NCBI RefSeq assembly: GCF_014529705.1
Contig: NZ_JAANIH010000057.1
Coordinates: 1 to 58,810 of the forward strand
Direction: 5' to 3'
Length of the DNA stretch: 58,810 bases
DNA from: Bradyrhizobium campsiandrae
GTDB lineage: Bacteria > Pseudomonadota > Alphaproteobacteria > Rhizobiales > Xanthobacteraceae
A program made the translations under genes and the position numbers. The notes under the pieces are model-generated. The model made no database searches. It saw only the letters and a program-made list of their open reading frames with translations, and was not told the origin of the DNA. Below, one piece after another: positions 19,568 through 27,246 of the stretch (positions are counted from its first letter, which is position 1; every line of letters starts with the position of its first letter).

Positions 19568-20413
19568 TTAATGAATGGCCTCGACGGGCTGCGGCGCACC
19601 GCGCCTGACAGCCCTTACAACAAGTATACTGCCGACGAGTAGCATCGGGATCGACAGCAGCATGCCCATGGTTAATCCGCCCCAGAGGAAGCCGAGCTGG
19701 GCGTCCGGCTCGCGGAAGTGTTCGCCGGCGATCCGGGTCAGGCCGTAGATCAGGATGAAGGCACCGAGGATCATGCCCGGGCGCTTCAGGGCGCCGAAGC
19801 GGATCATGATGGCCAGCACCGCGAACAGCAGGATGCCTTCCATGCCGGCCTCGTAGAGCTGGCTCGGATGGCGCGGCAGGTGCGTCGGATCGTTCGGGAA
19901 GATCATGGCCCAGGGAACGCTCGCATCGGTGGCGCGGCCCCATAATTCGCCATTGATGAAATTGGCGATACGCCCGAGCAGCAGCCCGATAGGGGCGACG
20001 GCAGTGGTGATGTCGCCGAGTGACAGGATCGAGATGCCGGCCCGATGGGCGAACCACATCACCGCGACCACGCAGCCGAGGAAGCCGCCATGGAACGACA
20101 TGCCGCCTTCCCACAGCCGGAAGATCGCCGCGGGATGATCGATGAAGAAGGGCAGATTGTAAAACAGCACGTAGCCGGTGCGGCCGCCGAGGATGATACC
20201 GAGCGTGACCCAGAGGATGAAGTCATCGATCTGCACCAGTGACATCGGTGCGGGGCCGCCCCACAGACGCTCGTTCTTCAGCAGCGAGCGCGCATAGAGC
20301 CAGCCGATGACGATGCCGCCGATATAAGCGAGCGCGTACCAGCGGATTGCAAACGGTCCGATGGCGACAGCGATCGGGTCGAAGGACGGAAAGTCGATGA
20401 GGAGAAAGGGCAT
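19568..20413 (-). CDS. lgt: Prolipoprotein diacylglyceryl transferase
   Basis: First enzyme of lipoprotein maturation; it moves diacylglycerol from phosphatidylglycerol to the lipobox Cys in the inner membrane. The 281-residue protein has about seven membrane helices, IRWYALAYIGGI, the SFHGGFLG segment with the catalytic His, the Lgt signature GRIANFINGELWGR and HPSQLYEA. Start ATG 20413 (MPFLLIDFP) follows AGATAGAAGGCCTG; a longer frame to 20470 overlaps the dienelactone hydrolase. First gene of lgt-methyltransferase-pgeF. Confidence 0.96.
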   Translation of the reverse strand: MPFLLIDFPSFDPIAVAIGPFAIRWYALAYIGGIVIGWLYARSLLKNERLWGGPAPMSLVQIDDFILWVTLGIILGGRTGYVLFYNLPFFIDHPAAIFRLWEGGMSFHGGFLGCVVAVMWFAHRAGISILSLGDITTAVAPIGLLLGRIANFINGELWGRATDASVPWAMIFPNDPTHLPRHPSQLYEAGMEGILLFAVLAIMIRFGALKRPGMILGAFILIYGLTRIAGEHFREPDAQLGFLWGGLTMGMLLSIPMLLVGSILVVRAVRRGAPQPVEAIH

Positions 20414-20427
20414 CAGGCCTTCTATCT

Positions 20428-21159
20428 CTAGACGAGGTTGCGGCGATAGAGCGCCAGCAGACGCTCCCAATGCCGCTCGGCCGCGTCGCGGTCATAGACC
20501 GGACGCTTGGGAAAGGCGAAGCCGTGATGGGTGCCGGGATAGATCTCGACCTCGGCTTTCGCGCCGCTCATGCCCTGCTTGACCTTCTCGATGATTTCGG
20601 TCGGCGCATAGATGTCGGTCTCGGCGCAGGCGAAATAGAGTTCGGCTTTGGTCTTGCCTGCCGCCAGATGCGGGCTGTCGTCCTGGTCGGTCGCAAGCTG
20701 CGTGCCGTAGACCGAGGCGGCGGCCTTGACGCGTTCCGGGAAATGCGTCGCGGCGTTCACCGCATAGCGGCCGCTCATGCAATAGCCGACGGTGCCGACG
20801 ATCTCAGTGTTCGCGGCGGCCTGGCCCTCCGCATGGGTGAGCAGCGCGCGCGTGTCGTCCATGATCATGGGAATGGTGAGCGAGCCCATCAGCGCGAACA
20901 TGCGCTTGCGCTCCGGCGCGTTCGGGTCAGCCGGCAGCGCGCCGAGCTCCATCACGCCGGAACGGTAATAGAGGTTCGGCAGCATCACGTAATAGCCCGA
21001 GGTCGCGAGCCGGCGCGCCATGTCGCGCAGCTCCTCGCGGATTGCCGGCGCGTCCATGTAGAACAGGATGACCGGGAAGGGGCCGCCGCGCTCGGGATGG
21101 ACGATGAAGGTCGCGGTGTGGCCGTCCTTGGTGGGAATTGCGATCTGCTGCTCGATCAT
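20428..21159 (-). CDS. Dienelactone hydrolase family protein
   Basis: A 243-residue alpha/beta hydrolase. The catalytic triad of this family is visible as Cys127 in GYCMSGR, Asp182 in AETDIY and His in THHGF (211-212). Dienelactone hydrolases open lactone rings in chloroaromatic breakdown, but genome-wide homologues act on diverse esters and no catabolic genes are close, so the substrate is unknown. Start at 21159 (MIEQQIAIPT) fits the family. It lies 14 bases upstream of lgt in the same direction and may be co-transcribed. Confidence 0.9.
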   Translation of the reverse strand: MIEQQIAIPTKDGHTATFIVHPERGGPFPVILFYMDAPAIREELRDMARRLATSGYYVMLPNLYYRSGVMELGALPADPNAPERKRMFALMGSLTIPMIMDDTRALLTHAEGQAAANTEIVGTVGYCMSGRYAVNAATHFPERVKAAASVYGTQLATDQDDSPHLAAGKTKAELYFACAETDIYAPTEIIEKVKQGMSGAKAEVEIYPGTHHGFAFPKRPVYDRDAAERHWERLLALYRRNLV

Positions 21160-21343
21160 GCCGTGCGTTCCGCCTTGTGATTCCCTGACATGCAGGGACG
21201 TTGAATACGATTGCAAGGAAACCGGGGCATGACAAGGATACCGCTGCTGCGGCCCTTGAACCTGTCACCGCGGATTGCCATTGTCTTTTCGCGCGTTCGC
21301 GCAAAGTTTATCGGGGCATCAAAAGACCGATCAGGAGACCGAC

Positions 21344-21595
21344 ATGACCCAGACCACCAACCGGTTTTTCGACGAGATCGGCCGCATGATGAACGACGCC
21401 GCCGGAGCGGCCCAGGGCGTCAAGCGCGAGTTCGATACCGTGATGCGCAACCAGGCCGAGAAGTTCCTGCGCGACATGGATCTGGTCAAGCGCGAGGAGT
21501 TCGAGGCGGTCAAGGACATGGCCCGCCTGGCGCGCGAGGAGAACGAAGCCCTGAAAGCGCGCATCGCGGCGCTGGAAGCCAAGCTCGGCGGGTAG
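21344..21595 (+). CDS. UbiK/BMFP-domain accessory factor
   Basis: An 83-residue helical protein: amphipathic N-terminal part (FFDEIGRMMNDAAGAAQG) and C-terminal coiled coil (LAREENEALKARIAALEAKLG). This is the BMFP/YqiC pattern; UbiK helps ubiquinone synthesis under oxygen in E. coli, and BMFP relatives fuse membranes in vitro. Start ATG 21344 follows CAGGAGACC. It is divergent from the dienelactone hydrolase, which supports an independent promoter in 21160-21343. Confidence 0.85.
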   Translation: MTQTTNRFFDEIGRMMNDAAGAAQGVKREFDTVMRNQAEKFLRDMDLVKREEFEAVKDMARLAREENEALKARIAALEAKLGG

Positions 21596-21728
21596 AGGCG
21601 CCTTTACCCTCCCGGGGATAGGAACCCCAGGCTACCGGCCCATTCTCCTTGTCATTTCCGCATCTTCCGGGTAAAAGCCCGCCAGTTCGTGGCCCCCGCA
21701 CCCCTGGAGGCTTGCTGCGAACCATGCC

Positions 21729-21749
21729 ATGGGCCGCGCTGCGGCCCAT
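21729..21749 (+). terminator. Strong hairpin before rplY
   Basis: Arms ATGGGCCGC (21729-21737) and GCGGCCCAT (21741-21749) pair perfectly over nine bases with a 3-base loop, then TAACTTTTGC. The T-run is weak. It may be a terminator for the UbiK-like gene or part of the rplY leader, 29 bases before its ATG. Confidence 0.5.
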
Positions 21750-21778
21750 TAACTTTTGCAAAAACAAGGACTTAAACT

Positions 21779-22504
21779 ATGGCGACGACCGTCAAGGAAT
21801 TGAAGGCGACCGCACGTCCGAAGAGCGGCAAGGGGGCCGCCCGGGCAGAGCGTCGCGCCGGGCGCGTGCCCGGAGTGATCTATGGTGATAACCAGCCCCC
21901 GCTGACGATCTCGATTGCAGATCGTGAACTGCGCCAGCGCATCCTCGCCGGCCGGTTCCTGACCACGCTGGTCGACATTGACCTCGAGGGCAAGAAGCAC
22001 CGCGTGATTCCGCGCGACTATCACCTCGACCCGGTCAAGGACTTCCCGATCCATGTCGACTTCATGCGTCTCGGCGAAGGCGCCACGATCCGCATCAGCG
22101 TCCCGCTGCATGTCGTGAAGGCCGAAGGTTCGCCCGGCGTGAAGCGCGGCGGCACGGTCAACATCGTCGCCCACGCCATCGAGCTCGAATGCGGTGTCGA
22201 GAACATTCCGCAGTACATCGAAGCCGACGTCGGCTCGCTGGAAATCGGTCACTCGCTGCATCTTGCCGACGTCAAGCTGCCGGCCGGCGTGAAGGCCCTG
22301 ACCCGAGAGGATGCAACCCTCGTCACCATCGTGCCGCCGTCCGGCTACGCCGAAGAGCAGAAGGCCGCGGCTGCGGCTGCTGCTGGTGGCGCGGCTCCGG
22401 CGGCTGGTGCTGCTCCGGCGGCGGGCGCTGCGGCTCCGGCCGCGGGTGCTGCTGCTCCGGCCGCTGCCGCCAAGGCTCCGGCCGGCGGCGACAAGAAGAA
22501 GTAA
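21779..22504 (+). CDS. rplY: 50S ribosomal protein bL25, Ctc form
   Basis: bL25 binds 5S rRNA. The 241-residue protein is the long Ctc-like form: an L25 N-terminal domain (ELKATARPKSGKGAARAERRAGRVPGVIYG) and a beta-barrel C-terminal domain (about 100-190), then an Ala/Pro/Gly-rich tail of about 45 residues (repeats of AAPAAG) ending in KKK. Start ATG 21779. It heads a likely operon with pth (61 bases downstream) and ychF. Confidence 0.96.
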   Translation: MATTVKELKATARPKSGKGAARAERRAGRVPGVIYGDNQPPLTISIADRELRQRILAGRFLTTLVDIDLEGKKHRVIPRDYHLDPVKDFPIHVDFMRLGEGATIRISVPLHVVKAEGSPGVKRGGTVNIVAHAIELECGVENIPQYIEADVGSLEIGHSLHLADVKLPAGVKALTREDATLVTIVPPSGYAEEQKAAAAAAAGGAAPAAGAAPAAGAAAPAAGAAAPAAAAKAPAGGDKKK

Positions 22505-22565
22505 TCCTTCAAAAGAGCTGGCGCGCGGTCATCGATCGCGTGCCGGCTGAGGGGCGCGCCGCGTC

Positions 22566-23171
22566 ATGCGACTCTTTGTTGGGCTCGGCAATCCCGGCGC
22601 GAAATACGCACGTAACCGGCACAATATCGGCTTCATGGCCGTCGACGAGATCGCGCGGCGTCATGGTTTTTCACCATGGCGCCGCAGGTTTCAGGGCGAG
22701 GCGTCGGAAGGCACGCTCGGCACCGAGCGCGTGATCCTGCTCAAGCCCACGACCTACATGAACGAGTCCGGCCGCAGTGTTCAGGAGGCCGCGAGCTTCT
22801 TCAAGATCGCGCCTGGCGACACCACGGTGTTTCACGACGAGCTCGAGCTGCCACCGGGCAAGGTGCGGGTGAAGATCGGCGGCGGCATCGCCGGTCACAA
22901 CGGTCTGCGTTCGATCTCGGCGCATATCGGCAACGAATATCGCCGTGTCAGGCTCGGCATCGGTCATCCCGGCGTCAAGGAACTGGTGCACGGCCACGTG
23001 CTGTCGGATTTCGCCAAGGCCGACAACGAGTGGGTGACGACGCTCTGCGACGCGGTGGCCGAGCACGCCGCCCTGATCGTCAAGGGCACGGACGCGACCT
23101 TCGCCAACAGGGTGCACCTGGCGATGCAGGCGAAGGGATTTTTGACCAAGGACGAGAACGGCAAGGAATAA
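22566..23171 (+). CDS. pth: Peptidyl-tRNA hydrolase
   Basis: Recycles peptidyl-tRNA that drops off ribosomes. The 201-residue protein shows the family signatures FVGLGNPGAKYARNRHNIGF (catalytic His in RHNIG), KPTTYMNESG and VFHDELELPPGKVRVK followed by GGGIAGHNGLRSI. The start follows GAGGGGCGCGCCGTC, a weak site. It sits between rplY and ychF, an order common in Alphaproteobacteria; ychF starts 5 bases after its stop. Confidence 0.96.
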   Translation: MRLFVGLGNPGAKYARNRHNIGFMAVDEIARRHGFSPWRRRFQGEASEGTLGTERVILLKPTTYMNESGRSVQEAASFFKIAPGDTTVFHDELELPPGKVRVKIGGGIAGHNGLRSISAHIGNEYRRVRLGIGHPGVKELVHGHVLSDFAKADNEWVTTLCDAVAEHAALIVKGTDATFANRVHLAMQAKGFLTKDENGKE

Positions 23172-23176
23172 CGCTC

Positions 23177-24274
23177 GTGGGATTCAAATGCGGGATCGTC
23201 GGATTGCCCAATGTCGGCAAGTCGACCTTGTTCAATGCGCTGACCGAGACGGCCGCGGCGCAGGCGGCGAACTATCCGTTCTGCACCATCGAGCCGAATG
23301 TCGGCGAAGTCGCCGTGCCCGATCCCAGGCTCGACAAGCTCGCGGCGATCGCCAAGTCGGGTCAGATCATCCCGACCCGGCTCACCTTCGTCGACATCGC
23401 CGGCCTCGTGCGCGGCGCCTCCAAGGGCGAAGGCCTCGGCAACCAGTTCCTCGCCAACATCCGCGAGGTCGACGCCATCGCGCATGTGGTGCGCTGTTTT
23501 GAAGATTCCGACATCACCCATGTCGAGGGCAAGATCGCCCCGCTCGCCGACATCGAGACCATCGAGACCGAGCTGATGCTCGCCGACCTCGACAGTCTCG
23601 AGAAGCGCGTCGATAATTTGACCAAGAAGGCCAAGGGCAACGACAAGGACGCCAAGGAGCAGCTCGACCTCGTCAACCGCACGCTGGTGCTGCTGCGTGA
23701 CGGCAAGCCCGCGCGCCTCGTCGAGCGCAAGCCGGAAGAGGAGCGCGCCTTCTCGATGCTCGGCCTGCTCTCGTCAAAGCCGGTGCTGTATGTCTGCAAC
23801 GTCGAGGAAGGCTCGGCGGCGACCGGCAACGCCTTCTCCAAGGCGGTCGAGGAGCAGGCGGCGAAGGAAGGCGCGGTTGCCGTCGTCATCTCCGCCAAGA
23901 TCGAATCCGAGATCGCCACCATCTCGCGGGAGGAGCGCGCCGACTTCCTGGAGACGCTCGGCCTGGAGGAGGCCGGCCTCGATCGCCTGATCCGCGCCGG
24001 CTATGCGCTGCTCCAGCTCATCACCTATTTCACGGTGGGCCCGAAGGAAGCGCGGGCCTGGACCATCCATCGCGGCACCAAGGCGCCGGGCGCGGCCGGT
24101 GTGATCCACACCGATTTCGAGAAGGGCTTCATTCGTGCCGAGACCATCGCCTATGAGGACTACGTCGCGCTGGGCGGCGAGGCCGGTGCGCGGGATGCCG
24201 GCAAGCTGCGTCTCGAGGGCAAGGAATACGTCGTCGCCGACGGCGACGTGATGCATTTCAGGTTCAATACGTAA
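23177..24274 (+). CDS. ychF: Redox-regulated ATPase YchF/OLA1
   Basis: A 365-residue Obg-family protein that prefers ATP over GTP. P-loop GLPNVGKSTL lies at the N terminus (MGFKCGIVGLPNVGKS), with the G3-like DIAGLVRGASKGEGLGNQFL, the specificity motif CNVEE in place of NKxD, and a C-terminal TGS domain (about 280-365). Start is GTG 23177 with AAGGA upstream, giving the family-standard N terminus; a longer open frame overlapping pth is spurious. YchF binds the 70S ribosome and has a stress-response role. Confidence 0.96.
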   Translation: MGFKCGIVGLPNVGKSTLFNALTETAAAQAANYPFCTIEPNVGEVAVPDPRLDKLAAIAKSGQIIPTRLTFVDIAGLVRGASKGEGLGNQFLANIREVDAIAHVVRCFEDSDITHVEGKIAPLADIETIETELMLADLDSLEKRVDNLTKKAKGNDKDAKEQLDLVNRTLVLLRDGKPARLVERKPEEERAFSMLGLLSSKPVLYVCNVEEGSAATGNAFSKAVEEQAAKEGAVAVVISAKIESEIATISREERADFLETLGLEEAGLDRLIRAGYALLQLITYFTVGPKEARAWTIHRGTKAPGAAGVIHTDFEKGFIRAETIAYEDYVALGGEAGARDAGKLRLEGKEYVVADGDVMHFRFNT

Positions 24275-24290
24275 GCTGCAACGGCGGTGC

Positions 24291-24380
24291 CGTAGGGTGG
24301 GCAAAGCGAAGCGTGCCCACGCATTCCTTGTGATCGAGAGAGATGGTGGGCACGGCGCTTTCGCGCCTTTGCCCACCCTA
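24291..24380. repeat. Palindromic intergenic repeat (GTAGGGTGGGCA family)
   Basis: Left end CGTAGGGTGGGCAAAGCGAAG and right end CGCGCCTTTGCCCACCCTACG are inverted copies around CGTGCCCACGCATTC and GGTGGGCACGGCG, which also pair. It follows ychF and precedes the opposing DUF4282 gene, so it could act as a bidirectional terminator. A relative is at 55164-55304. Confidence 0.8.
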
Positions 24381-24397
24381 CGGTGCCGGCATCCGGG

Positions 24398-24694
24398 TTA
24401 CCGCAACCCGCCGCCCTGATCCCTGATCGCGCCGAGGTGCTCGTTGATGCGGAACACGATCAGGATCAATTCCGCGGCGATGCGCGAGAACACGACACCG
24501 ACGATGACGCCGGCGATCGACTCCAGCACCACCAGGAAGCCGGCGAACGGGCTGATCGCCATCGCGGTGAGGCCTGCAAAGATTCCGGAGAGGCCGAACA
24601 GGCAGATCACGCCGATCACCAGCCAGTAGAAGGTCTTGATGATCGTCGGCGTGATGAAGCGGTCCCATTGAAACAGATCGCTGAATGAAAACAT
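24398..24694 (-). CDS. DUF4282 membrane protein
   Basis: A 98-residue protein: MFSFSDLFQWDRFITPTIIKTFYWLVIGVICLFG, then two to three hydrophobic helices (about 19-50 and 55-80) and a short charged tail. The FxxLFxWDRFITP start and the helix hairpin match DUF4282, of unknown role in the inner membrane. ATG 24694 follows GGGGGAGAGAG on the minus strand. Monocistronic. Confidence 0.8.
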   Translation of the reverse strand: MFSFSDLFQWDRFITPTIIKTFYWLVIGVICLFGLSGIFAGLTAMAISPFAGFLVVLESIAGVIVGVVFSRIAAELILIVFRINEHLGAIRDQGGGLR

Positions 24695-24853
24695 CTCTCT
24701 CCCCCGGGCAGATCGTGCCGCCGGCCGTGTCATCCCGACAATGAGGCAGGTTTAGCCCGACTCGCCGAATGTAGCACGAGCCATGCGAGCCGGCGGGTTG
24801 AGATTGCCGCAAAGTGCGGCCACAATCTGTCCTTCCCGCAAAGCTTTTCCAAG

Positions 24854-25306
24854 ATGACCCTGACCTTCGAAGATTTCCCGCCCGGCCGCTTTGGAACGTT
24901 CGGCCCGCGCCACGTCACCCGCGACGAGATCCTGGCCTTTGCCGCCGAGTTCGATCCGCAGCCGATGCATCTCGACGAGGAGGCCGCAGCCAAGAGCATG
25001 CTGCGCGGCCTGTCGGGCTCGGGCTGGCATCTCTGCTCGCTGATGATGCGGATGATGGCGGACGGCTTCATCACCCGCGCCGCCTCACTGGGATCTCCCG
25101 GCGTCGATGAGGTACGCTGGCTCTCTCCGCTCAGGCCCGGCGACGACCTCATGCTCGATGTCGACGTCGTGGAGGCGCGCACGTCGAAGAGCAGGCCCAA
25201 TCTCGGCATCGTCAAGTTCAAATGCACGGTGCGCAACGCCAAGGGCGAAGCGCTCGCCGAGATGACCTCGCCGATCCTGATCGCGCGACGCGAAGGAGCG
25301 GTCTGA
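24854..25306 (+). CDS. MaoC-like dehydratase (first of a pair)
   Basis: A 150-residue hot-dog protein. AAEFDPQPMHLDEEAA contains the Asp/His hydratase site of R-specific enoyl-CoA hydratases, and GLSGSGWHLCSLMMRMM matches the hydratase helix. It probably hydrates a trans-2-enoyl-CoA, or acts as a thioesterase; the substrate is unknown. Its stop overlaps the next start (TGATG at 25304-25308). The two products are alike and may form a heterodimer. Confidence 0.88.
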   Translation: MTLTFEDFPPGRFGTFGPRHVTRDEILAFAAEFDPQPMHLDEEAAAKSMLRGLSGSGWHLCSLMMRMMADGFITRAASLGSPGVDEVRWLSPLRPGDDLMLDVDVVEARTSKSRPNLGIVKFKCTVRNAKGEALAEMTSPILIARREGAV

Positions 25307-25785
25307 TGCGGTTCTTCGAGGACATCGAGATCGGCCAGCGCCGCGATATCGGCGCCTATACGTTTACCGCGGAGTCCATCAAGACCTTTGCGGCGAAGTT
25401 CGATCCGCAGCGCTTTCACCTCGACGAAGAGGAGGGCAAGAACTCGCTGTTCGGCGGCTTGGCGGCCTCGGGCTGGCATGTCGGCTCGGCCTGTATGAGC
25501 CTGCTTGTCGCTGACGGTCAACGCCTGGCGCGTGAAGCCGCTGAACGCGGCGAGGAGGCCGCGGTGTGGGGGCCGTCACCGGGCTTTCGCGACCTGCGCT
25601 GGATCAAGCCGGTGCTATCAGGCGACACCATCAACTATACCAACGTCGTCATCGACAAGCGCAGCTCAGCTTCGCGCCCTGGCTGGGGCATTCTGACCGC
25701 CCGCACCACCGGCACCAACCAGCGCGGCGAGGAGGTCTATTCCATCACCGCCAGCGCCTTCGTGCCGATGCGCAAGAGCGCTTAG
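25306..25785 (+). CDS. MaoC-like dehydratase (second of a pair)
   Basis: A 159-residue hot-dog protein with AAKFDPQRFHLDEEEG (Asp/His site) and GGLAASGWHVGSACMSLL. It is a paralogue of the gene just upstream: catalytic block, SGWH segment and C-terminal strand order correspond. Start overlaps the previous stop, indicating coupled translation. Paired MaoC domains often make a pseudo-double-hot-dog for bulky acyl chains, which may apply here as a heterodimer. Confidence 0.88.
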   Translation: MRFFEDIEIGQRRDIGAYTFTAESIKTFAAKFDPQRFHLDEEEGKNSLFGGLAASGWHVGSACMSLLVADGQRLAREAAERGEEAAVWGPSPGFRDLRWIKPVLSGDTINYTNVVIDKRSSASRPGWGILTARTTGTNQRGEEVYSITASAFVPMRKSA

Positions 25786-25986
25786 ACCAGTTCCAGAATG
25801 AACGGCCGAAATGAGCGCGCGAGTGTTGCCCGCGCGCTATGGACGCGATTCGGGGCTGCTGCCATAAGCCTTCCGAGATGGCCGGCCGATGCGAACCAGT
25901 TTGCCGGAACCATCGAGTTGCTAACCAATTATGAACCTGTCGCTGTCTATTTGAACGAACTGGGCAGAGGACAGGGGACGAGAACC

Positions 25987-26133
25987 ATGGCAGACCGCGG
26001 CGCACTCAAACTGGTCGGATTTATCTTCGCTACCGCGACGCTGGCTGTGATGCTGGTGGCCGGCATGGTGGTGAAGGGCTACGCCGATGGCGCCTACACC
26101 CTGGAAGCCTCGACGATCGACGCGAGCCGTTAA
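25987..26133 (+). CDS. Small membrane protein, 48 residues
   Basis: MADRGALKLVGFIFATATLAVMLVAGMVVKGYADGAYTLEASTIDASR has one hydrophobic helix (about 9-30) and a short polar tail. ATG 25987 follows GGGGACGAGAACC. The larger open frame from 25798 has unlikely composition and no ribosome site. Function unknown; the short conserved form is likely a bitopic inner-membrane protein. Confidence 0.6.
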   Translation: MADRGALKLVGFIFATATLAVMLVAGMVVKGYADGAYTLEASTIDASR

Positions 26134-26193
26134 GCGCTCGTTAACTCCGCGGGGCCACGAAATGGCCTCCGCGCGGGGCCGCGGCCTCCGTCG

Positions 26194-26331
26194 TCAGCGG
26201 CTATAGACGAACGCGAGAATCGCGATCGCAACCGCCAGCAGCCCGACAAAGCGCAGCATGATGGTCCCGAACGGGTTCGGCGCGGGCCGCAGCGGTATCG
26301 GGTCCGTGGTGTCGGGCCGAATGCTTTCCAT
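26194..26331 (-). CDS. Small membrane protein, 45 residues
   Basis: The reverse strand encodes MESIRPDTTDPIPLRPAPNP, then FGTIMLRFVGLLAVAIAILA and FVYSR, a Pro-rich cytoplasmic stub followed by one hydrophobic helix and a short basic end. ATG on the minus strand at 26331 and TGA at 26194-26196. A recognisable design for a bitopic small protein, but without family assignment. It is convergent with the 48-residue protein at 25987, 60 bases away. Confidence 0.6.
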   Translation of the reverse strand: MESIRPDTTDPIPLRPAPNPFGTIMLRFVGLLAVAIAILAFVYSR

Positions 26332-26420
26332 CTGAGATGTCCCCAAGGCCCGGCCGTCAGCGGCACGGGCGCTTGGCTTTGGTCGCGGGGATGGGGCGGG
26401 GGGTTCAAGGGTGACTCTTT

Positions 26421-26584
26421 ACCTCGCCCCGCTTGCGGGGAGAGGTCGGAATTTGCGTGAGCAAATTCCGGGTGAGGGGGTACAGGTCCCTCGACACTCT
26501 CGCACGTGGAGAGAGGCCCCTCACCCCAACCCTCCCAGCGCGAGCCAAGCTCGTCGCGTCCCCGTAACAACGGGGAGAGGGAGA
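26421..26584. repeat. Intergenic repeat (CTCCCCGC...GCGGGGAGAG family)
   Basis: Starts with hairpin CTCGCCCCGCTTGCGGGGAGAG, contains the second hairpin GGAATTTGCGTGAGCAAATTCC (26447-26468), and ends with CCCTCACCCCAACCCTCCC and CGGGGAGAGGGAG. The related copy 35192-35331 has the same CCCTCGCCCCAACCCTCTCCCC core. No protein is encoded. Confidence 0.75.
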
Positions 26585-26652
26585 CGATCCCGGAATCAAA
26601 ACCGCCGCGCCCTTTTCAGGACGCGGCAGCTCATGATGTCAGGTGCTGGCGA

Positions 26653-27075
26653 TCAGCTGTTGCGCAGGCCGTCGGCGGCGCGCTTCCACTGGGCGACGTT
26701 GTCGGCGATCATGCGGGTCGACTTCATCGCGGCCTGGCTGAGCTGGGCATAGCCGGAGATCTCGCGCTGGACGCGCTGGCCTTCGGCATGGAGCAGGTCG
26801 CGCAGGCTCTCGAGCTCGGAGATCAGATTCTCGATCTCGGCGAGCGAGGTGCCGGCGACGCGCTGGATCAGCGAGTTGACGTTGGTGACGGTGGCCTCCG
26901 CGCTCGGATCGAGCGGCGGCGCGTCTGTGGTGGTCGCAGCCGGGCGGCGCAGATAGGCGATGTCATTACGGACGAAATCGCGGATGCCGGCTTCGACCTC
27001 GGTCACGGCGGCGAGGTTGCTGTCGACCGTTTCGGTCTCGGTGGCTTCGATCTTTTCCGGGCGGATGGCGTTCAT
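26653..27075 (-). CDS. Helical protein of unknown function, 140 residues
   Basis: No signal peptide or membrane helix. The N-terminal 60 residues are acidic and Thr-rich; the second half (about 70-135) is predicted helical with heptad-like spacing, NSLIQRVAGTSLAEIENLISELESLRDLLHAEGQRVQREI. This overall look resembles phasin-like or coiled-coil proteins, but I do not recognise a family. Start MNAIRPEKIEA at 27075. Monocistronic. Confidence 0.7.
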   Translation of the reverse strand: MNAIRPEKIEATETETVDSNLAAVTEVEAGIRDFVRNDIAYLRRPAATTTDAPPLDPSAEATVTNVNSLIQRVAGTSLAEIENLISELESLRDLLHAEGQRVQREISGYAQLSQAAMKSTRMIADNVAQWKRAADGLRNS

Positions 27076-27246
27076 CGTATTCCCCTGTTCGCGTTGAGCG
27101 CAGCGCGAGTGTCCCCCGCACGACGATGTGTGTCAGGCCGGTGCATCTGTGCGCCGGATTTTGACGGCAACGCGGCCGATATGCGGCAAGGGCGGACCAT
27201 TCGGGGGTTTTGACGTGGCGTATGGTTAGGGAAGTCTAAAGAAGCC

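Noticed and set aside
22676..23176. Long N-terminal extension of YchF
   Set aside because: It overlaps pth in another frame; YchF proteins start at MGFKCGIVG, here the GTG at 23177.
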